Positions 43,014 to 52,736 of a stretch of DNA of 64,000 nucleotides are shown piece by piece. The DNA comes from Paraburkholderia sp. CNPSo 3274 (lineage in GTDB: Bacteria > Pseudomonadota > Gammaproteobacteria > Burkholderiales > Burkholderiaceae). A model generated the notes under the pieces. That model saw only the letters and a list, made by a program, of their open reading frames with translations, did not search any database and was not told the origin of the DNA. The stretch is taken from NCBI RefSeq assembly GCF_024206475.1, contig NZ_JAMBPR010000005.1, positions 62,001 to 126,000 of the forward strand, written 5' to 3'. Numbering within the stretch: the first letter of the stretch is position 1; each line of letters starts with the position of its first letter. Position numbers and translations under genes: made by a program.

Positions 43014-44666
43014 TCAGGCCGCCAGGGCCAGCAGGCCACCGAACAGCAGCGCTGCGAGCAACAGCGTCAGACACGACACGGACCATCCCCGCACGAATGC
43101 ATCCGTACACTGAGCGAACCGCCCTGCCGCCGCTGCGGCCCGCTGGAGCTCGCGCAGGATCACGCCCACATCCCCTACCGGTACGGGGGGGACGTTCTTC
43201 CTCCATCGATCCCAGCCAATGGCCAGCGCCGCGCCAGCGAGGACAGGCCAAAGCGCCGACCACAACGCCGCGGGCGCGAGCGCCTCAGGCAGCGTGCCAA
43301 CAGGGATATGCAGATACAACACCCACGGCCCGATCAGCGAGGCCAGCACCATGGCCAGCCATGCGACTGTGATCGGTGCTGGAGCGCTGGCATTGCGATC
43401 CGCCGCTGCGGTGGCACTCAGACAGCGCACGAAATGAAGCATCAGCAGTGTCGTCGCGACGGAAGACGCCACGGCCAACGAGCCTGCGAGATCCCCGCCC
43501 AGCAGATCCTTGGCTGCGTATTTGGCCAGTGCGCCGCCTGTCAACGGCAAGCCGCCCAGCCCGAGCGCGATAACTGCCGTAGGCGCCAGAACCCAGCGCA
43601 GCGATCCGGCGCCCGTCAGCGCGACCACGCCGACGGCCAGAAACAGCGTGCCTTTCACCAGCAGATGGTGCGCGGCATAGTAGGCGGCCGCCACGACGGT
43701 AGCGGGGTCTCCTGCGGCCAGCCCCATGCCGATCACCGCCATCAGAAATCCCATCTGGCTGACGCTCGAGTAGGCGAGCACGACCTTCGGCTGAGACTGC
43801 GTGATGCCAATCGCCACGCCGTAGAACGCCCCCAACATGCCCAGCGCCGCCAGCGGGATGCCGAAGCGCGGCCACGCGTCGTTGAGCGTGAATGGCAGAA
43901 AGCGAACCAATGCGATCACGCTGGCCTTGACCACCGCGCCGCTCATCACCGCCGCCGCAGGAACTTGCGCCGCGCGATAGGCATATGGCATCCAGAAGTG
44001 CAGCGGCACCAGCCCGGCCTTCATGCCGAGGCCAACGAGCAGCAAGAGCAGCGTGGTGTCGCGCCAGGGCGACCCCGGCAAGGCCGCTGCCGCATCACGA
44101 ATCAGCAGGCTGCCGCCGGGCGCGGCCTGTGCCAGCAGGATCAGCGCGCCCAGCACGAACGCTTCGGCCAGCAGGGCAATGCCCAGATAGAGGCCACCCG
44201 CATATCGCGCATCGGGCGCCGCCCCCTGGAGCACCAACCCGCTGGCGCCGACGCTCAACACCGCCAGCATCAGATAGAAGCCGATCAGATCCGCCGCCAG
44301 GAACACGCCTACGCTGCCGGTCATCGCCATGAACCAGCAGACGATGAATCCAGCGACGCCGTCGCCTTCGACTTCCTGGTCGCGAACAAAGCGCGCGGCG
44401 TAGATGCCGGCGAAGAGCCACAACAGCGCCGCCGTGCCGAGCAACAGCGCGCCCGGCATATCGATTGCGAAACGCAGGGCGAAACGGCTGTTGCCGAGCA
44501 TGAACATTTCGCTCGGGCTAGCGCCGACGGCCGCCGCCAACGCGGGCAGCGGAGCGATCGCGAACCATGAGGGCAAGCGCCTGCGAATATTCGCCGACGC
44601 ACAAAGCAGCAGCATCAGCAACGGCAAGCCAACGGCTGTGGCCAGCAGACTCTGGGACAAGTTCAT
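43014..44666 (-). CDS. Proton-translocating antiporter subunit, NuoL/MrpA-N/MrpD-like
   Basis: 550 residues from ATG 44666, overlapping the previous stop by 4 bases. About 14 transmembrane helices are apparent. The proton-channel core GMKAGLVPLHFWMPYAYRAA carries the conserved Lys and His. A further lysine lies in YYAAHHLLVKGTLFLAVG, and another in AKYAAKDLLG. It is the second MrpD-type subunit of the module and may stand in for the N-terminal half of MrpA, which is not encoded elsewhere in the cluster. It ends with a charged loop and two terminal helices. Confidence 0.88.
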   Translation of the reverse strand: MNLSQSLLATAVGLPLLMLLLCASANIRRRLPSWFAIAPLPALAAAVGASPSEMFMLGNSRFALRFAIDMPGALLLGTAALLWLFAGIYAARFVRDQEVEGDGVAGFIVCWFMAMTGSVGVFLAADLIGFYLMLAVLSVGASGLVLQGAAPDARYAGGLYLGIALLAEAFVLGALILLAQAAPGGSLLIRDAAAALPGSPWRDTTLLLLLVGLGMKAGLVPLHFWMPYAYRAAQVPAAAVMSGAVVKASVIALVRFLPFTLNDAWPRFGIPLAALGMLGAFYGVAIGITQSQPKVVLAYSSVSQMGFLMAVIGMGLAAGDPATVVAAAYYAAHHLLVKGTLFLAVGVVALTGAGSLRWVLAPTAVIALGLGGLPLTGGALAKYAAKDLLGGDLAGSLAVASSVATTLLMLHFVRCLSATAAADRNASAPAPITVAWLAMVLASLIGPWVLYLHIPVGTLPEALAPAALWSALWPVLAGAALAIGWDRWRKNVPPVPVGDVGVILRELQRAAAAAGRFAQCTDAFVRGWSVSCLTLLLAALLFGGLLALAA

Positions 44667-46177
44667 GGCATCCCCGCCGGCAGTATCACCGTGCGGCCAA
44701 TCTGCGCCACGTCGACGGGCAGCAGCACGGCCAGGCCCAGCAGGAAGGAGCACGTGGCGAGGCCGAGCACCGCGAGCTGCTGGTAACGGGGCACCTGCTT
44801 CTTTGGCGACCAGCCGGGTGCGGCGGGCTCCATCGCGCGCACGACCACCATGAAGACGTAGACGCTCGTGAGCAGGCCGCCGAGCAGCATCACCAGCGCC
44901 CACCACCATTGCCCGGTCGCCAGCGCCGCCGACATCAACAGCCACTTGGCCAGAAAGCCTCCCGAGGGCGGCAAGCCGATCAACGTGGCGCCCGCCAGCG
45001 CGAAAGCTGTCAGCGTCATGGGCAAGGCGCGCCCCGCGCCGCGCAGGTCGGCCAGACGGTCGTGACCCAACGTGCTATAGATCAGACCGGCCGCGAGGAA
45101 CATGGCCGCTTTCGCGCTCGCATGCGAGACGGCCTGCAACAAGCCGCCCGTGACGGCGCGGGCGCTCTCATGCTGCGCGGCGAGCGGAAACAGCAGGAAC
45201 AGATAGCCGATCTGGGCAACCGTCGAATACGCGATCAGGAGCTTCAGGCGGACCTGGCGCAGCGCCACCACGTTGCCAAAGAGGATAGCCATGGCGCCCA
45301 GGCCCGCAAGCAGTTGCGCGACGGACCCGCTCACCATGCCACCGAAGACATCGACCCACAACCGCACCACCACGAACCACGATCCTTTGATGACCAATGC
45401 CGACAGCAGCGCGCTCGCGGCGGCGGGCGCGCCCGCGTGGGCAGGCGGCAACCACAGGTGCAGCGGGAACAGTGCGGTCTTGGCCAGCATGCCAGCGGTC
45501 ATCAAGGCCACCGCCGTCCACACTAGCTGGTCGGGAGCGATCCTCCCGGCCAGCAGCGCGATGTCCAGCGTGCCATACGCGCCGTAAAGCAGGAAAACAC
45601 CCAGCAGATACAGCATCGAGCCGATCAGCGCATAGAGCAGATAACGCAACGCCGCTTGTAAGGTTTCGGCGCGACCGTCCAGTGATACCAAAGGGACGCC
45701 GGCAAAGGTCAGCAGTTCGAGCGCGACGTAGAGCGTAAAGATGTCGCCGCTCACGAACACCAGATTGAGCGCTCCCCATACCCCTAGCAGCAGCAGCCAG
45801 AAGGCAAGCGGCGCGCGCGCCTCGCGCGCGCCGGGCGGCGTGCCGAAATCGCCGTTGGCGTAGATGGCCACCGCGCCAACCACCACGGCAACCACCAGCA
45901 TCATGCAGACCGAAAGGCCGTCCGCGCGGAGCATGACGCCGAGCGGCGGCGCCCAGCCGCCGAGCGCATAGCGCAATGCGTCGCCCGAGACCAGCAGCCT
46001 GGCCGCGATCTCCAGCACGATGCCTATGCCGATGACGATCGTCACCCAGGCTACACGTTGCGCGTGGCGGCCACCTGGCGTCAATCCGGCCAGCATGCCG
46101 GCAAAAGGCAATAGCACCGCGAGCGCCAGCAGCAGGCCACCCGGCGTCGATTGCCCTGTGAGCGCCAGCGTCGTCAC
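44663..46177 (-). CDS. mrpD: Monovalent cation/H+ antiporter subunit D
   Basis: 504 residues from a GTG overlapping the subunit C stop. About 14 helices are seen. VSGDIFTLYVALELLTFAGV holds the conserved glutamate, and MLAKTALFPLHLWLPPAHAG the channel lysine and histidine. It belongs to the proton-conducting MrpD/NuoM/NuoN family. It partners with the small subunits C, E, F and G in the membrane. Confidence 0.93.
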   Translation of the reverse strand: MTTLALTGQSTPGGLLLALAVLLPFAGMLAGLTPGGRHAQRVAWVTIVIGIGIVLEIAARLLVSGDALRYALGGWAPPLGVMLRADGLSVCMMLVVAVVVGAVAIYANGDFGTPPGAREARAPLAFWLLLLGVWGALNLVFVSGDIFTLYVALELLTFAGVPLVSLDGRAETLQAALRYLLYALIGSMLYLLGVFLLYGAYGTLDIALLAGRIAPDQLVWTAVALMTAGMLAKTALFPLHLWLPPAHAGAPAAASALLSALVIKGSWFVVVRLWVDVFGGMVSGSVAQLLAGLGAMAILFGNVVALRQVRLKLLIAYSTVAQIGYLFLLFPLAAQHESARAVTGGLLQAVSHASAKAAMFLAAGLIYSTLGHDRLADLRGAGRALPMTLTAFALAGATLIGLPPSGGFLAKWLLMSAALATGQWWWALVMLLGGLLTSVYVFMVVVRAMEPAAPGWSPKKQVPRYQQLAVLGLATCSFLLGLAVLLPVDVAQIGRTVILPAGMP

Positions 46178-46524
46178 CTGGCCTCCGTATTGGTGCGCGC
46201 CTCGCCCGGCGCGGCATCGCCGTCCGCCGAAAGCGAATTCGTGCCGGTTTCCGCAAACCGGCGCAGCATGAGTCCGACCGCGAGCGCGGAAGCGGCGAAC
46301 GATACGACGATCGCCGTGATCAACAGCGCCTGCGGCACCGGATCACCCGACATGCCAGCGCCCGCGCCACGATGCGCGATCACGGCACAGGCCAGAAAAA
46401 CGCCATTGCCTATGAGGTTGAAAGCCAGCACCTTGCGCAAGGGCTGCGGGTTGACGATCAGGCCATACACGCCCAAACCCACCAGAGCGGCGGCAGTCAA
46501 GCCGAACAGCTGCGAGACGTTCAT
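46174..46524 (-). CDS. mrpC: Monovalent cation/H+ antiporter subunit C
   Basis: 116 residues and three helices, related to NuoK. GLIVNPQPLRKVLAFNLIGN and DPVPQALLITAIVVSFAASA are family hallmarks. It overlaps both neighbours by 4 bases. The C-terminal tail is hydrophilic and extended. Confidence 0.93.
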   Translation of the reverse strand: MNVSQLFGLTAAALVGLGVYGLIVNPQPLRKVLAFNLIGNGVFLACAVIAHRGAGAGMSGDPVPQALLITAIVVSFAASALAVGLMLRRFAETGTNSLSADGDAAPGEARTNTEAR

Positions 46525-47465
46525 GGACTCGCCTCCGGCCGCTGCGGCGGCCCGACAAGCAGGAGTACCAGGGTCACGGCAAGCGAAGGGAGCAGCGCGG
46601 CTTCGATGATGATGATCCACACCTTCGCCCACCCATCGGGGTACGCCAGCAACGCCCCTGCCATGACCGCGCCGAGCAGGCCGAGCACGATGAAGACAGC
46701 CGGTCCGAGAATCAGCACGGCGCGCAACCAGCGCCGGCTGACCGGAGGCGCGTCGCGCAGACCGGACATCATGACGAGCAGCCACATTGCCGCAATCACC
46801 GTGGCGCCCTGGAATTTACCGCCCGGATGATCGGCGCCGACCCAGAAAATGTAGATGCCTATTACGACACCTATCGGCGGCAATACTCGCGCCAGGTACA
46901 CCAGAATGTCGTTGGGGCTGACCGCCTGCGCCAGTCCCGGTCTGCCGCCCCAACAGCGGTCCGGCGCCAGCGACCAGACACCGACCACGCCGAACAGCAG
47001 CACGATCGCTTCGAGCAGCGTGTCGATCGCGCGGAACGACAGCAGGACCGCCGTGATCGGATTGCCGACGCCCGTTGCCTGAATGTGCCGCGCCACCTCG
47101 GGCGCGAGTGTCGGCGCGGGGTCCGGCAAGCGCAGCAGGCACAAGGCGATCACGGCGGCCACAGCCGCGGCGGCGACGCCGGCCGCAACACGCATTCCGA
47201 GGCCCGGCGTTTCGGTTTGGGCAGCCGCTTCGGTTGGACGCAGCCGCGAAGCCGCGCGGATCAGCAGCGCGCCGGTCAAGCCCGCGCCGATGGCCGCCTC
47301 GGTCAACGCCACGTCGACAGCGCGAAGCACCAGCCAGGCGAGCGTGAGCAGCAGGCCGTAAGGAATGAACCCGGCGACCGCGGCGAACGTATCGCGCACA
47401 ACGACAGTCCAGAGCGCGAGCGCCAGCAACAGAATCCCGATGCCGACGGAGATGGCGGAGATCAC
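46521..47465 (-). CDS. Antiporter subunit: MrpA C-terminal-type (DUF4040) fused to MrpB
   Basis: 314 residues from a GTG overlapping the subunit G stop. The first half carries the DUF4040 signature (YGLLLTLAWLVLRAVDVALT, EAAIGAGLTGALLIRAA). The second half is MrpB-like (FWVGADHPGGKFQGATVIAA). Such fusions join the hydrogenase-type MbhD/E and MbhF functions in one chain. It links the small subunits to the D-type channels. Confidence 0.9.
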   Translation of the reverse strand: MISAISVGIGILLLALALWTVVVRDTFAAVAGFIPYGLLLTLAWLVLRAVDVALTEAAIGAGLTGALLIRAASRLRPTEAAAQTETPGLGMRVAAGVAAAAVAAVIALCLLRLPDPAPTLAPEVARHIQATGVGNPITAVLLSFRAIDTLLEAIVLLFGVVGVWSLAPDRCWGGRPGLAQAVSPNDILVYLARVLPPIGVVIGIYIFWVGADHPGGKFQGATVIAAMWLLVMMSGLRDAPPVSRRWLRAVLILGPAVFIVLGLLGAVMAGALLAYPDGWAKVWIIIIEAALLPSLAVTLVLLLVGPPQRPEASP

Positions 47466-47755
47466 GTGCGTTTCTCCTGCCGGCGCGCGGCGCGTGCGAT
47501 GAGCTGCGACACATCGGACGACGTCAGCATCACCAGCAGCCAGACCACGATCAGCTTGAGGGCGACCACGATATGACCGGCCTGGGGCAACAGCCCCACC
47601 ACCACCATGCCGAGGCCCAGATTATCGGCCTTGGTGAGCGCATGCAGCCGCGTGTACGTGTCCGGAAACCGCAACAGCCCAACCGTGCCGGCCACGAAGA
47701 AGAACAGGCCGGCCAGCATGGCAATGATCGTGAAGACGTCGGCTGCGGTTTTCAT
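47462..47755 (-). CDS. mrpG: Monovalent cation/H+ antiporter subunit G
   Basis: 97 residues and three helices. RFPDTYTRLHALTKADNLGL is the definitive MrpG/MnhG motif. The start overlaps the subunit F stop (ATGA). Confidence 0.95.
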   Translation of the reverse strand: MKTAADVFTIIAMLAGLFFFVAGTVGLLRFPDTYTRLHALTKADNLGLGMVVVGLLPQAGHIVVALKLIVVWLLVMLTSSDVSQLIARAARRQEKRT

Positions 47756-48036
47756 TTCCGGTCCTCATTCGCGGTATCGCCTTCTGACTGGAGATCGGCC
47801 TTCACGAAGGCGACCGAAGCGAACGCCGCGAGCACGGCAAGCGTCAACGCGACATCCACGACCGAATCCACGCCGGTTGCCGTGCCGACCAGCAGCAGCG
47901 CCGCAATCCCGCCCGTGCCGAACAGTTGCGCGGCCATCATGCGGTCGGCGCGCGTGGGCCCGCGCAGCACGCTCAGCAGCCCCACGGCCACCATTAGCAG
48001 CACCAGTGCGCAGACGGCGATGAGCACGTCAGCCAT
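47752..48036 (-). CDS. mrpF: Monovalent cation/H+ antiporter subunit F
   Basis: 94 residues from ATG 48036 (GGTGA upstream); a GTG nine bases earlier is possible. Three helices are seen, with the MrpF motif RGPTRADRMMAAQLFGTGG. It overlaps subunits E and G. Confidence 0.93.
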   Translation of the reverse strand: MADVLIAVCALVLLMVAVGLLSVLRGPTRADRMMAAQLFGTGGIAALLLVGTATGVDSVVDVALTLAVLAAFASVAFVKADLQSEGDTANEDRK

Positions 48037-48556
48037 GACGTTCACCGCTGACCAGCGCGCCGGCGAGGCGCCGCTCCTCGTCCGCCAGTTGCTCGGCGAC
48101 CGGCTGCGAGATGTCGAGGCAGTGGTAGACGAGCCCGTCCGCGGTCTCGTCTACCGGGAGCGAGCCCGGCAACAGGCTCGTGATGATGGCGAAACCGTTG
48201 CGCGCCGTCCCCGGCGGAAAGCCGACGTGATAGACCACCGTCCCCGGCTGCAAAGGCAGGCGCGGGTCCAATGCGCGGCGCGCGACGTCGATGCCCGCCA
48301 GCACGGACTGCGCGAGAAAATGCGGCGCGAAAACGAGTAAAGCACCCAGGCGCAACCGTCCAGCGGCGGGAGGAAGCAGACGCAGGCTCATCTGCGTCGC
48401 GATGATCGTCGCGATCAGGCCGCATGCGAGATCGGCCGGCTTCACGCTCGGCATCAGGACGAACCATATCGCCAGAAAACACAGCGCGCGGGCCAACCCG
48501 ACGCGCCAGTGCGAACGCCAGTCGAGCAGGAAAGCACGCAGCGATGATGAGATCAT
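48029..48556 (-). CDS. mrpE: Monovalent cation/H+ antiporter subunit E
   Basis: 175 residues. Membrane helices lie near the N-terminus (ALCFLAIWFVLMPSVKPADL), and a cytosolic domain has PGTVVYHVGFPPGTARNGFA and LLPGSLPVDET, typical of MrpE. The ATG shares bases with the stop of the RND pump gene (TGATG). This fixes pump and antiporter in one translationally coupled transcript. Confidence 0.92.
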   Translation of the reverse strand: MISSSLRAFLLDWRSHWRVGLARALCFLAIWFVLMPSVKPADLACGLIATIIATQMSLRLLPPAAGRLRLGALLVFAPHFLAQSVLAGIDVARRALDPRLPLQPGTVVYHVGFPPGTARNGFAIITSLLPGSLPVDETADGLVYHCLDISQPVAEQLADEERRLAGALVSGERHG

Positions 48557-51500
48557 CAAAGAGGCGCCTCCTTTAGGGAAGACCCGCCGCGCCGGTCTTC
48601 CTTGCCGAACACCACCATGTACAGGGCGGGCAGAAACACCAGCGTCAACAGCGTCGCCACCAGCAATCCGCCCATGATCGCGAAGGCCATCGCGCCCCAG
48701 AACACCGTCGGCGCAATCGGGATCAGGCCGAGCACGGTCGAGATCGAGGTCAATATCATGGGCCGTATGCGCGACGTGCCCGAGGCGACCACGGCCTCCA
48801 GCACACCCATGCCCTCGTGGCGATAGGTCTCGATCTGCACGATCAGGATCAGGCCATTTTTGGCGATCATGCCGATCAACGCCAGAATGCCCAGAATGGC
48901 GACGAAGCCAAGCGGCCGGTTGAAGACCAGCAGCGCGAGCACCACGCCTATCAGGCCCAACGGCATGACCGAAACCACCATGGCGAGGCGTCGGAAGCTC
49001 ACCAGCAGCAACATCATGCTCGTGAGCATCAACACGATCATGACCGGGACCACGGCAAACACCGATGCCTGCGAGATCGCGCTTTCCTCGAATATGCCGC
49101 CGGTCTCGACCCGATAGCCCTTGGGCAGCTTCGCATTGAACTCGACGAGTTTCGGCGCCAGGGTCGCGACGACTTCGTCGGGCAGTTCGCCATGCATCAC
49201 GTCGGCTCGAACCGTGAGCGTCGGTACGCGGTTTCGCCGCCATACCAGCGGCGATTCCTGTTCCTCCGTGAACGTCGCGAACTGGCTGAGCGGAACCATC
49301 CGGCCGCTCGGCGTGGGTACCTGCAAGGTGCCTAGTGACTGCACCGTCAGCGGCTGCTCCTCCTGCGCTCGCGCCACGACATTGACGAGATAAATGTCGT
49401 CGCGTATCTGCGTGATCGGCGTGCCGGTAATGACGGTGTTCATGATGGCGGCCAGCGCAGCGCTGCTCACGCCGAGTTGGCGCGCTTCATCCTGGTTGAT
49501 GTGAATGCGGATCTGCCGGGCCGGCTCCATCCAGTCGAAGTTGATATGACGCGTGCGCTGGTCCGCACCCACGATACCGGCGAGATCGAGTGCGACTCTG
49601 CGCACCTGTGCCGGATCGGGTCCCGAGACGCGATACTGCAGCGGCCAACCCACCGGCGGCCCCAGTTCCAGCGGCGACACCCGAGCCACGATGCCGGGAA
49701 ACTGGTCGCTCAGCACCTTCTCCAGTTTCAGATGCAGCCGGTCGCGCGCCTCCAGATTTTTCGCCACCACGATGATCTGCGCGAAAAACGGATTGGGCAA
49801 CTGGACATTCAGCGTGAGAATAAAGCGCACCGCGCCACGACCTACATAGCTGCTGAAGTGATCGACATCGGGATCGCTTTTCAAAATCGCTTCGATGTGC
49901 TCGACTTGCACCTCGGTGGCGTGGATCGACGCGTTCTGGCGCAAGGTCAGATCCATCGTCAACTCGGGGCGATCCGACGCCGGGAAAAACTGCTGCGGCA
50001 CGAAGCGAACCAGGAAAATCGATACCACGAACGCAGCCAGCGTAACGGCAATTGTCAACCACCTCATGCGCAGCGCGCCACGCAGGAAGCGGTCATAGGC
50101 CATGAGCATCTTGCCGGGCTTCTTCGGCTCCTTACCTTCCTTGGGCGCCTTCAGGATGGCCTCGCCCACCAGCGGCGAGAAAATCACGGCACCGAACCAC
50201 GACACGAGCAGCGCGATCGCGACCACCGCGAAAATGGAAAACGTATACTCGCCGGCCGAGCTTTTCGCGAAACCAATCGGCACGAAACTCGAAATCGACA
50301 CGAGCGTGCCGATCAGCATCGGCGCGGCCAGGGTCCGGTACGCGAACGTCGCTGCCTGATGCTTGCTGTCCCCGGCGGCGAGCCGGTTGATCATGGCGTC
50401 GACCGTGGTCATGGCGTCGTCGACCATCAGCGTCAACGCGATAATCAGCGCCCCCAGCGACACGCGGTGCAGGTCGATATGCACGACGTCCATGATCGCG
50501 AAGACGATCGCCAGCGTGAGCGGAATCGACAACGCCACCACCGTCCCCGGCCTGATGCCCAGACTCACGAAGCTGCACACGAGGATGATGATGATGGCCT
50601 GCCAGAGGGACGCCATGAAGTCGCTGATGGCGACATCGACGGTATCTGACTGATTGGCGACCAGGAACGGCTCGATGCCGGCAGGCAGGTTCGCGGTCGC
50701 GTCGGCCATCTCGGCCTTCAGGTTATGGCCGAGTGCGAGGATGTCGCCCGAATCGCGCATGGCGATGGCGAGGCCGATGGCCGGCTTCCCGTTGACGCGG
50801 AACATCGGCTGTGGAGGGTCGGCGAAGCCGCGTCTCACGGTGGCGATGTCGCCCAGGCGAACGATGCGTCCTCCCAGCACCAGGTTGACATTTTCGATGT
50901 CGCGTTCGGAATCGAAGGCGCCCGTGACCCTGAAGAACACCCGCTCCTGCCCGGTTTGCAGGACGCCCGTCGGTCTGATGACATTCTGCGATCGCAACGC
51001 CGCGACGATGGACGGGTAATCCAGACGCAAACCCGCGAGGCGCGTGGTCGAGAATTCAATGTAGATCTGCTCGTCCTGCGCGCCCAGCACCTCGATCTTC
51101 GAAACGTCCGGCACCAGCAGCAAACGCGAGCGGATCGCCTCAACGCGATCGCGCAGCTCCCGCATGTTGTAGCCGTCGGCGGTAAATCCGTAAATGATGC
51201 CGAAGGTGTCGCCGAAGTCATCGTTGAAGAACGGCCCGAGCGTTCCGGCCGGCAGCGTCTGGCGCATATCGCCCACGTTCTTGCGAACCTGATACCAGAT
51301 GTCCTGGACTTCGGAAGGCGGCGTGGATTGCAGGAGATCGACAAAGATCGTCGTCTGACCCGCGGTCGTATAGCTGCGTATGCGATCCAGGTGACGGGTC
51401 TCCTGCAGCGTGCGTTCGAGCCGCTCGGTCACCTGTGAGAGCGTGTCGTCGACCGTAGCACCCGGCCACACGGCGGACACCACCATGGTGCGGAATGTGA

Positions 51501-51627
51501 AGAGCGGATCTTCAGCGCGCCCCAACCGAAAAAATGACAGGGTTCCCGCGGCGAGCGCAGCGATCATGAGGAACACGACCAGGGGGCGCTTCGAAAGCGC
51601 CCACTCGGATAGATTCGGGCCAATCAC
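48556..51627 (-). CDS. RND efflux pump, HAE1-like inner-membrane transporter
   Basis: 1023 residues with twelve helices and two large periplasmic loops. The proton-relay aspartates are D403 and D404 (LTLMVDDAMTTVD). VVSAVWPGATVDDTLSQVTE and IEVLGAQDEQIYIEFSTTRL are conserved early. The second half has GFVAILGILALIGMIAKNGL. It pumps toxic compounds from the periplasm or inner membrane to the outside, driven by protons. It overlaps the adaptor gene by 4 bases and subunit E of the antiporter by 1. Confidence 0.95.
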   Translation of the reverse strand: MIGPNLSEWALSKRPLVVFLMIAALAAGTLSFFRLGRAEDPLFTFRTMVVSAVWPGATVDDTLSQVTERLERTLQETRHLDRIRSYTTAGQTTIFVDLLQSTPPSEVQDIWYQVRKNVGDMRQTLPAGTLGPFFNDDFGDTFGIIYGFTADGYNMRELRDRVEAIRSRLLLVPDVSKIEVLGAQDEQIYIEFSTTRLAGLRLDYPSIVAALRSQNVIRPTGVLQTGQERVFFRVTGAFDSERDIENVNLVLGGRIVRLGDIATVRRGFADPPQPMFRVNGKPAIGLAIAMRDSGDILALGHNLKAEMADATANLPAGIEPFLVANQSDTVDVAISDFMASLWQAIIIILVCSFVSLGIRPGTVVALSIPLTLAIVFAIMDVVHIDLHRVSLGALIIALTLMVDDAMTTVDAMINRLAAGDSKHQAATFAYRTLAAPMLIGTLVSISSFVPIGFAKSSAGEYTFSIFAVVAIALLVSWFGAVIFSPLVGEAILKAPKEGKEPKKPGKMLMAYDRFLRGALRMRWLTIAVTLAAFVVSIFLVRFVPQQFFPASDRPELTMDLTLRQNASIHATEVQVEHIEAILKSDPDVDHFSSYVGRGAVRFILTLNVQLPNPFFAQIIVVAKNLEARDRLHLKLEKVLSDQFPGIVARVSPLELGPPVGWPLQYRVSGPDPAQVRRVALDLAGIVGADQRTRHINFDWMEPARQIRIHINQDEARQLGVSSAALAAIMNTVITGTPITQIRDDIYLVNVVARAQEEQPLTVQSLGTLQVPTPSGRMVPLSQFATFTEEQESPLVWRRNRVPTLTVRADVMHGELPDEVVATLAPKLVEFNAKLPKGYRVETGGIFEESAISQASVFAVVPVMIVLMLTSMMLLLVSFRRLAMVVSVMPLGLIGVVLALLVFNRPLGFVAILGILALIGMIAKNGLILIVQIETYRHEGMGVLEAVVASGTSRIRPMILTSISTVLGLIPIAPTVFWGAMAFAIMGGLLVATLLTLVFLPALYMVVFGKEDRRGGSSLKEAPL

Positions 51628-52736
51628 CTGGCTGCCTCGGTCCAGTGAATTTTTTGTCCCGGCCGTAATGCCTGCACGCCGGCAGTCACGACCACGTCGC
51701 CTGTGGCCAGGCCTTGCGATACCTGAACGCGGTCCTCGCCATACGCCTGAAGCTGCACCTCACGCGCCGAAACCGTGCCCGTCTTCGTATCGACCACCCA
51801 GACCGCCGGTTTGCCACCGGGCTGGATTAAGGCACTCGAGGGAATTTCGATGGCGGGCGGCCGCTGGACCTTCATGTGGCCAATGACCGTGCTGCCCAGG
51901 CGCATGGTCGCCGGTGGATCGAGCAATCGCACCCTGACCGCAAAAGTCCCGGTCACCGGATCGGCGCGGGGCGATACTTCGCGCACCTTACCAACGGCGG
52001 TCACCTCCGGATTGCTGGCAAGCGCAACGACAATGTCAGGATTTTCCGGGGCGGCGTCCTTGATTGCGGCGGGGACGTCGAATACCGCATCCACCGCGCC
52101 TTCGCGGGCGATCTGCACGATCATGCGGCCAGCCGGAACCACCTCGCCCGGCTCCGCACCGCGCGCCGTCACCACGCCCGCGACATCTGAAACCAGATCG
52201 GTATAGCTCAGGCGGTTCTGTGCGATGCTCACCAGCGACTGCGCCGAATCGACTTGCGACTGTGTGATCTTGGCCATCGCTTCGGACTGCTCAAAGGAAG
52301 CACGCGACACCGCATGTTCCGCAAGCAGATCGCGCATGCGGGTGAACATGGTGCGCGCTTCCAGGGCTTGCGCCTGAGCTGCGGCCAGTTGTGCGCGAGC
52401 GGACTCCAGGCTGCTTTGTTCGTTCATCCGGTCAAGCCGCGCCAGCACCTGGCCAGATCTGACGCGGTCTCCGACATCGACGTTGCGCGAGATCATTCGT
52501 CCGTCGATACGGAACGACTGATTGATCTCGGCCTGTGCCTGCAGCCGGCCGGTCAAGGCGATGGTGCTCCCCGCCTCCTGCTTCTCTATCCTGATGACAC
52601 GTACCGGACGCACTTCTGCCACCGGCGCCTCTTCGCCCTTGCGACAGCCCGCCAACAGTGCACCTGCTGCCAATACACACAGCGTCACGGCGAAAGGCAG
52701 GGATACCGCTCGACCCGTTGCATGGTTCGCAAACAC
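51624..52736 (-). CDS. RND efflux periplasmic adaptor (membrane fusion) lipoprotein
   Basis: 370 residues from GTG 52736 (AGAGGA upstream). The lipobox is LLAGC with Cys31. The lipoyl half-domains are ALTGRLQAQAEINQSFRIDG and DLVSDVAGVVTARGAEPGEV, and an alpha-helical hairpin (about 105-165) lies between them. Beta-barrel and membrane-proximal domains follow. It links the RND pump to the outer-membrane channel. It is the first gene of the long minus-strand operon. Confidence 0.94.
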   Translation of the reverse strand: MFANHATGRAVSLPFAVTLCVLAAGALLAGCRKGEEAPVAEVRPVRVIRIEKQEAGSTIALTGRLQAQAEINQSFRIDGRMISRNVDVGDRVRSGQVLARLDRMNEQSSLESARAQLAAAQAQALEARTMFTRMRDLLAEHAVSRASFEQSEAMAKITQSQVDSAQSLVSIAQNRLSYTDLVSDVAGVVTARGAEPGEVVPAGRMIVQIAREGAVDAVFDVPAAIKDAAPENPDIVVALASNPEVTAVGKVREVSPRADPVTGTFAVRVRLLDPPATMRLGSTVIGHMKVQRPPAIEIPSSALIQPGGKPAVWVVDTKTGTVSAREVQLQAYGEDRVQVSQGLATGDVVVTAGVQALRPGQKIHWTEAAR

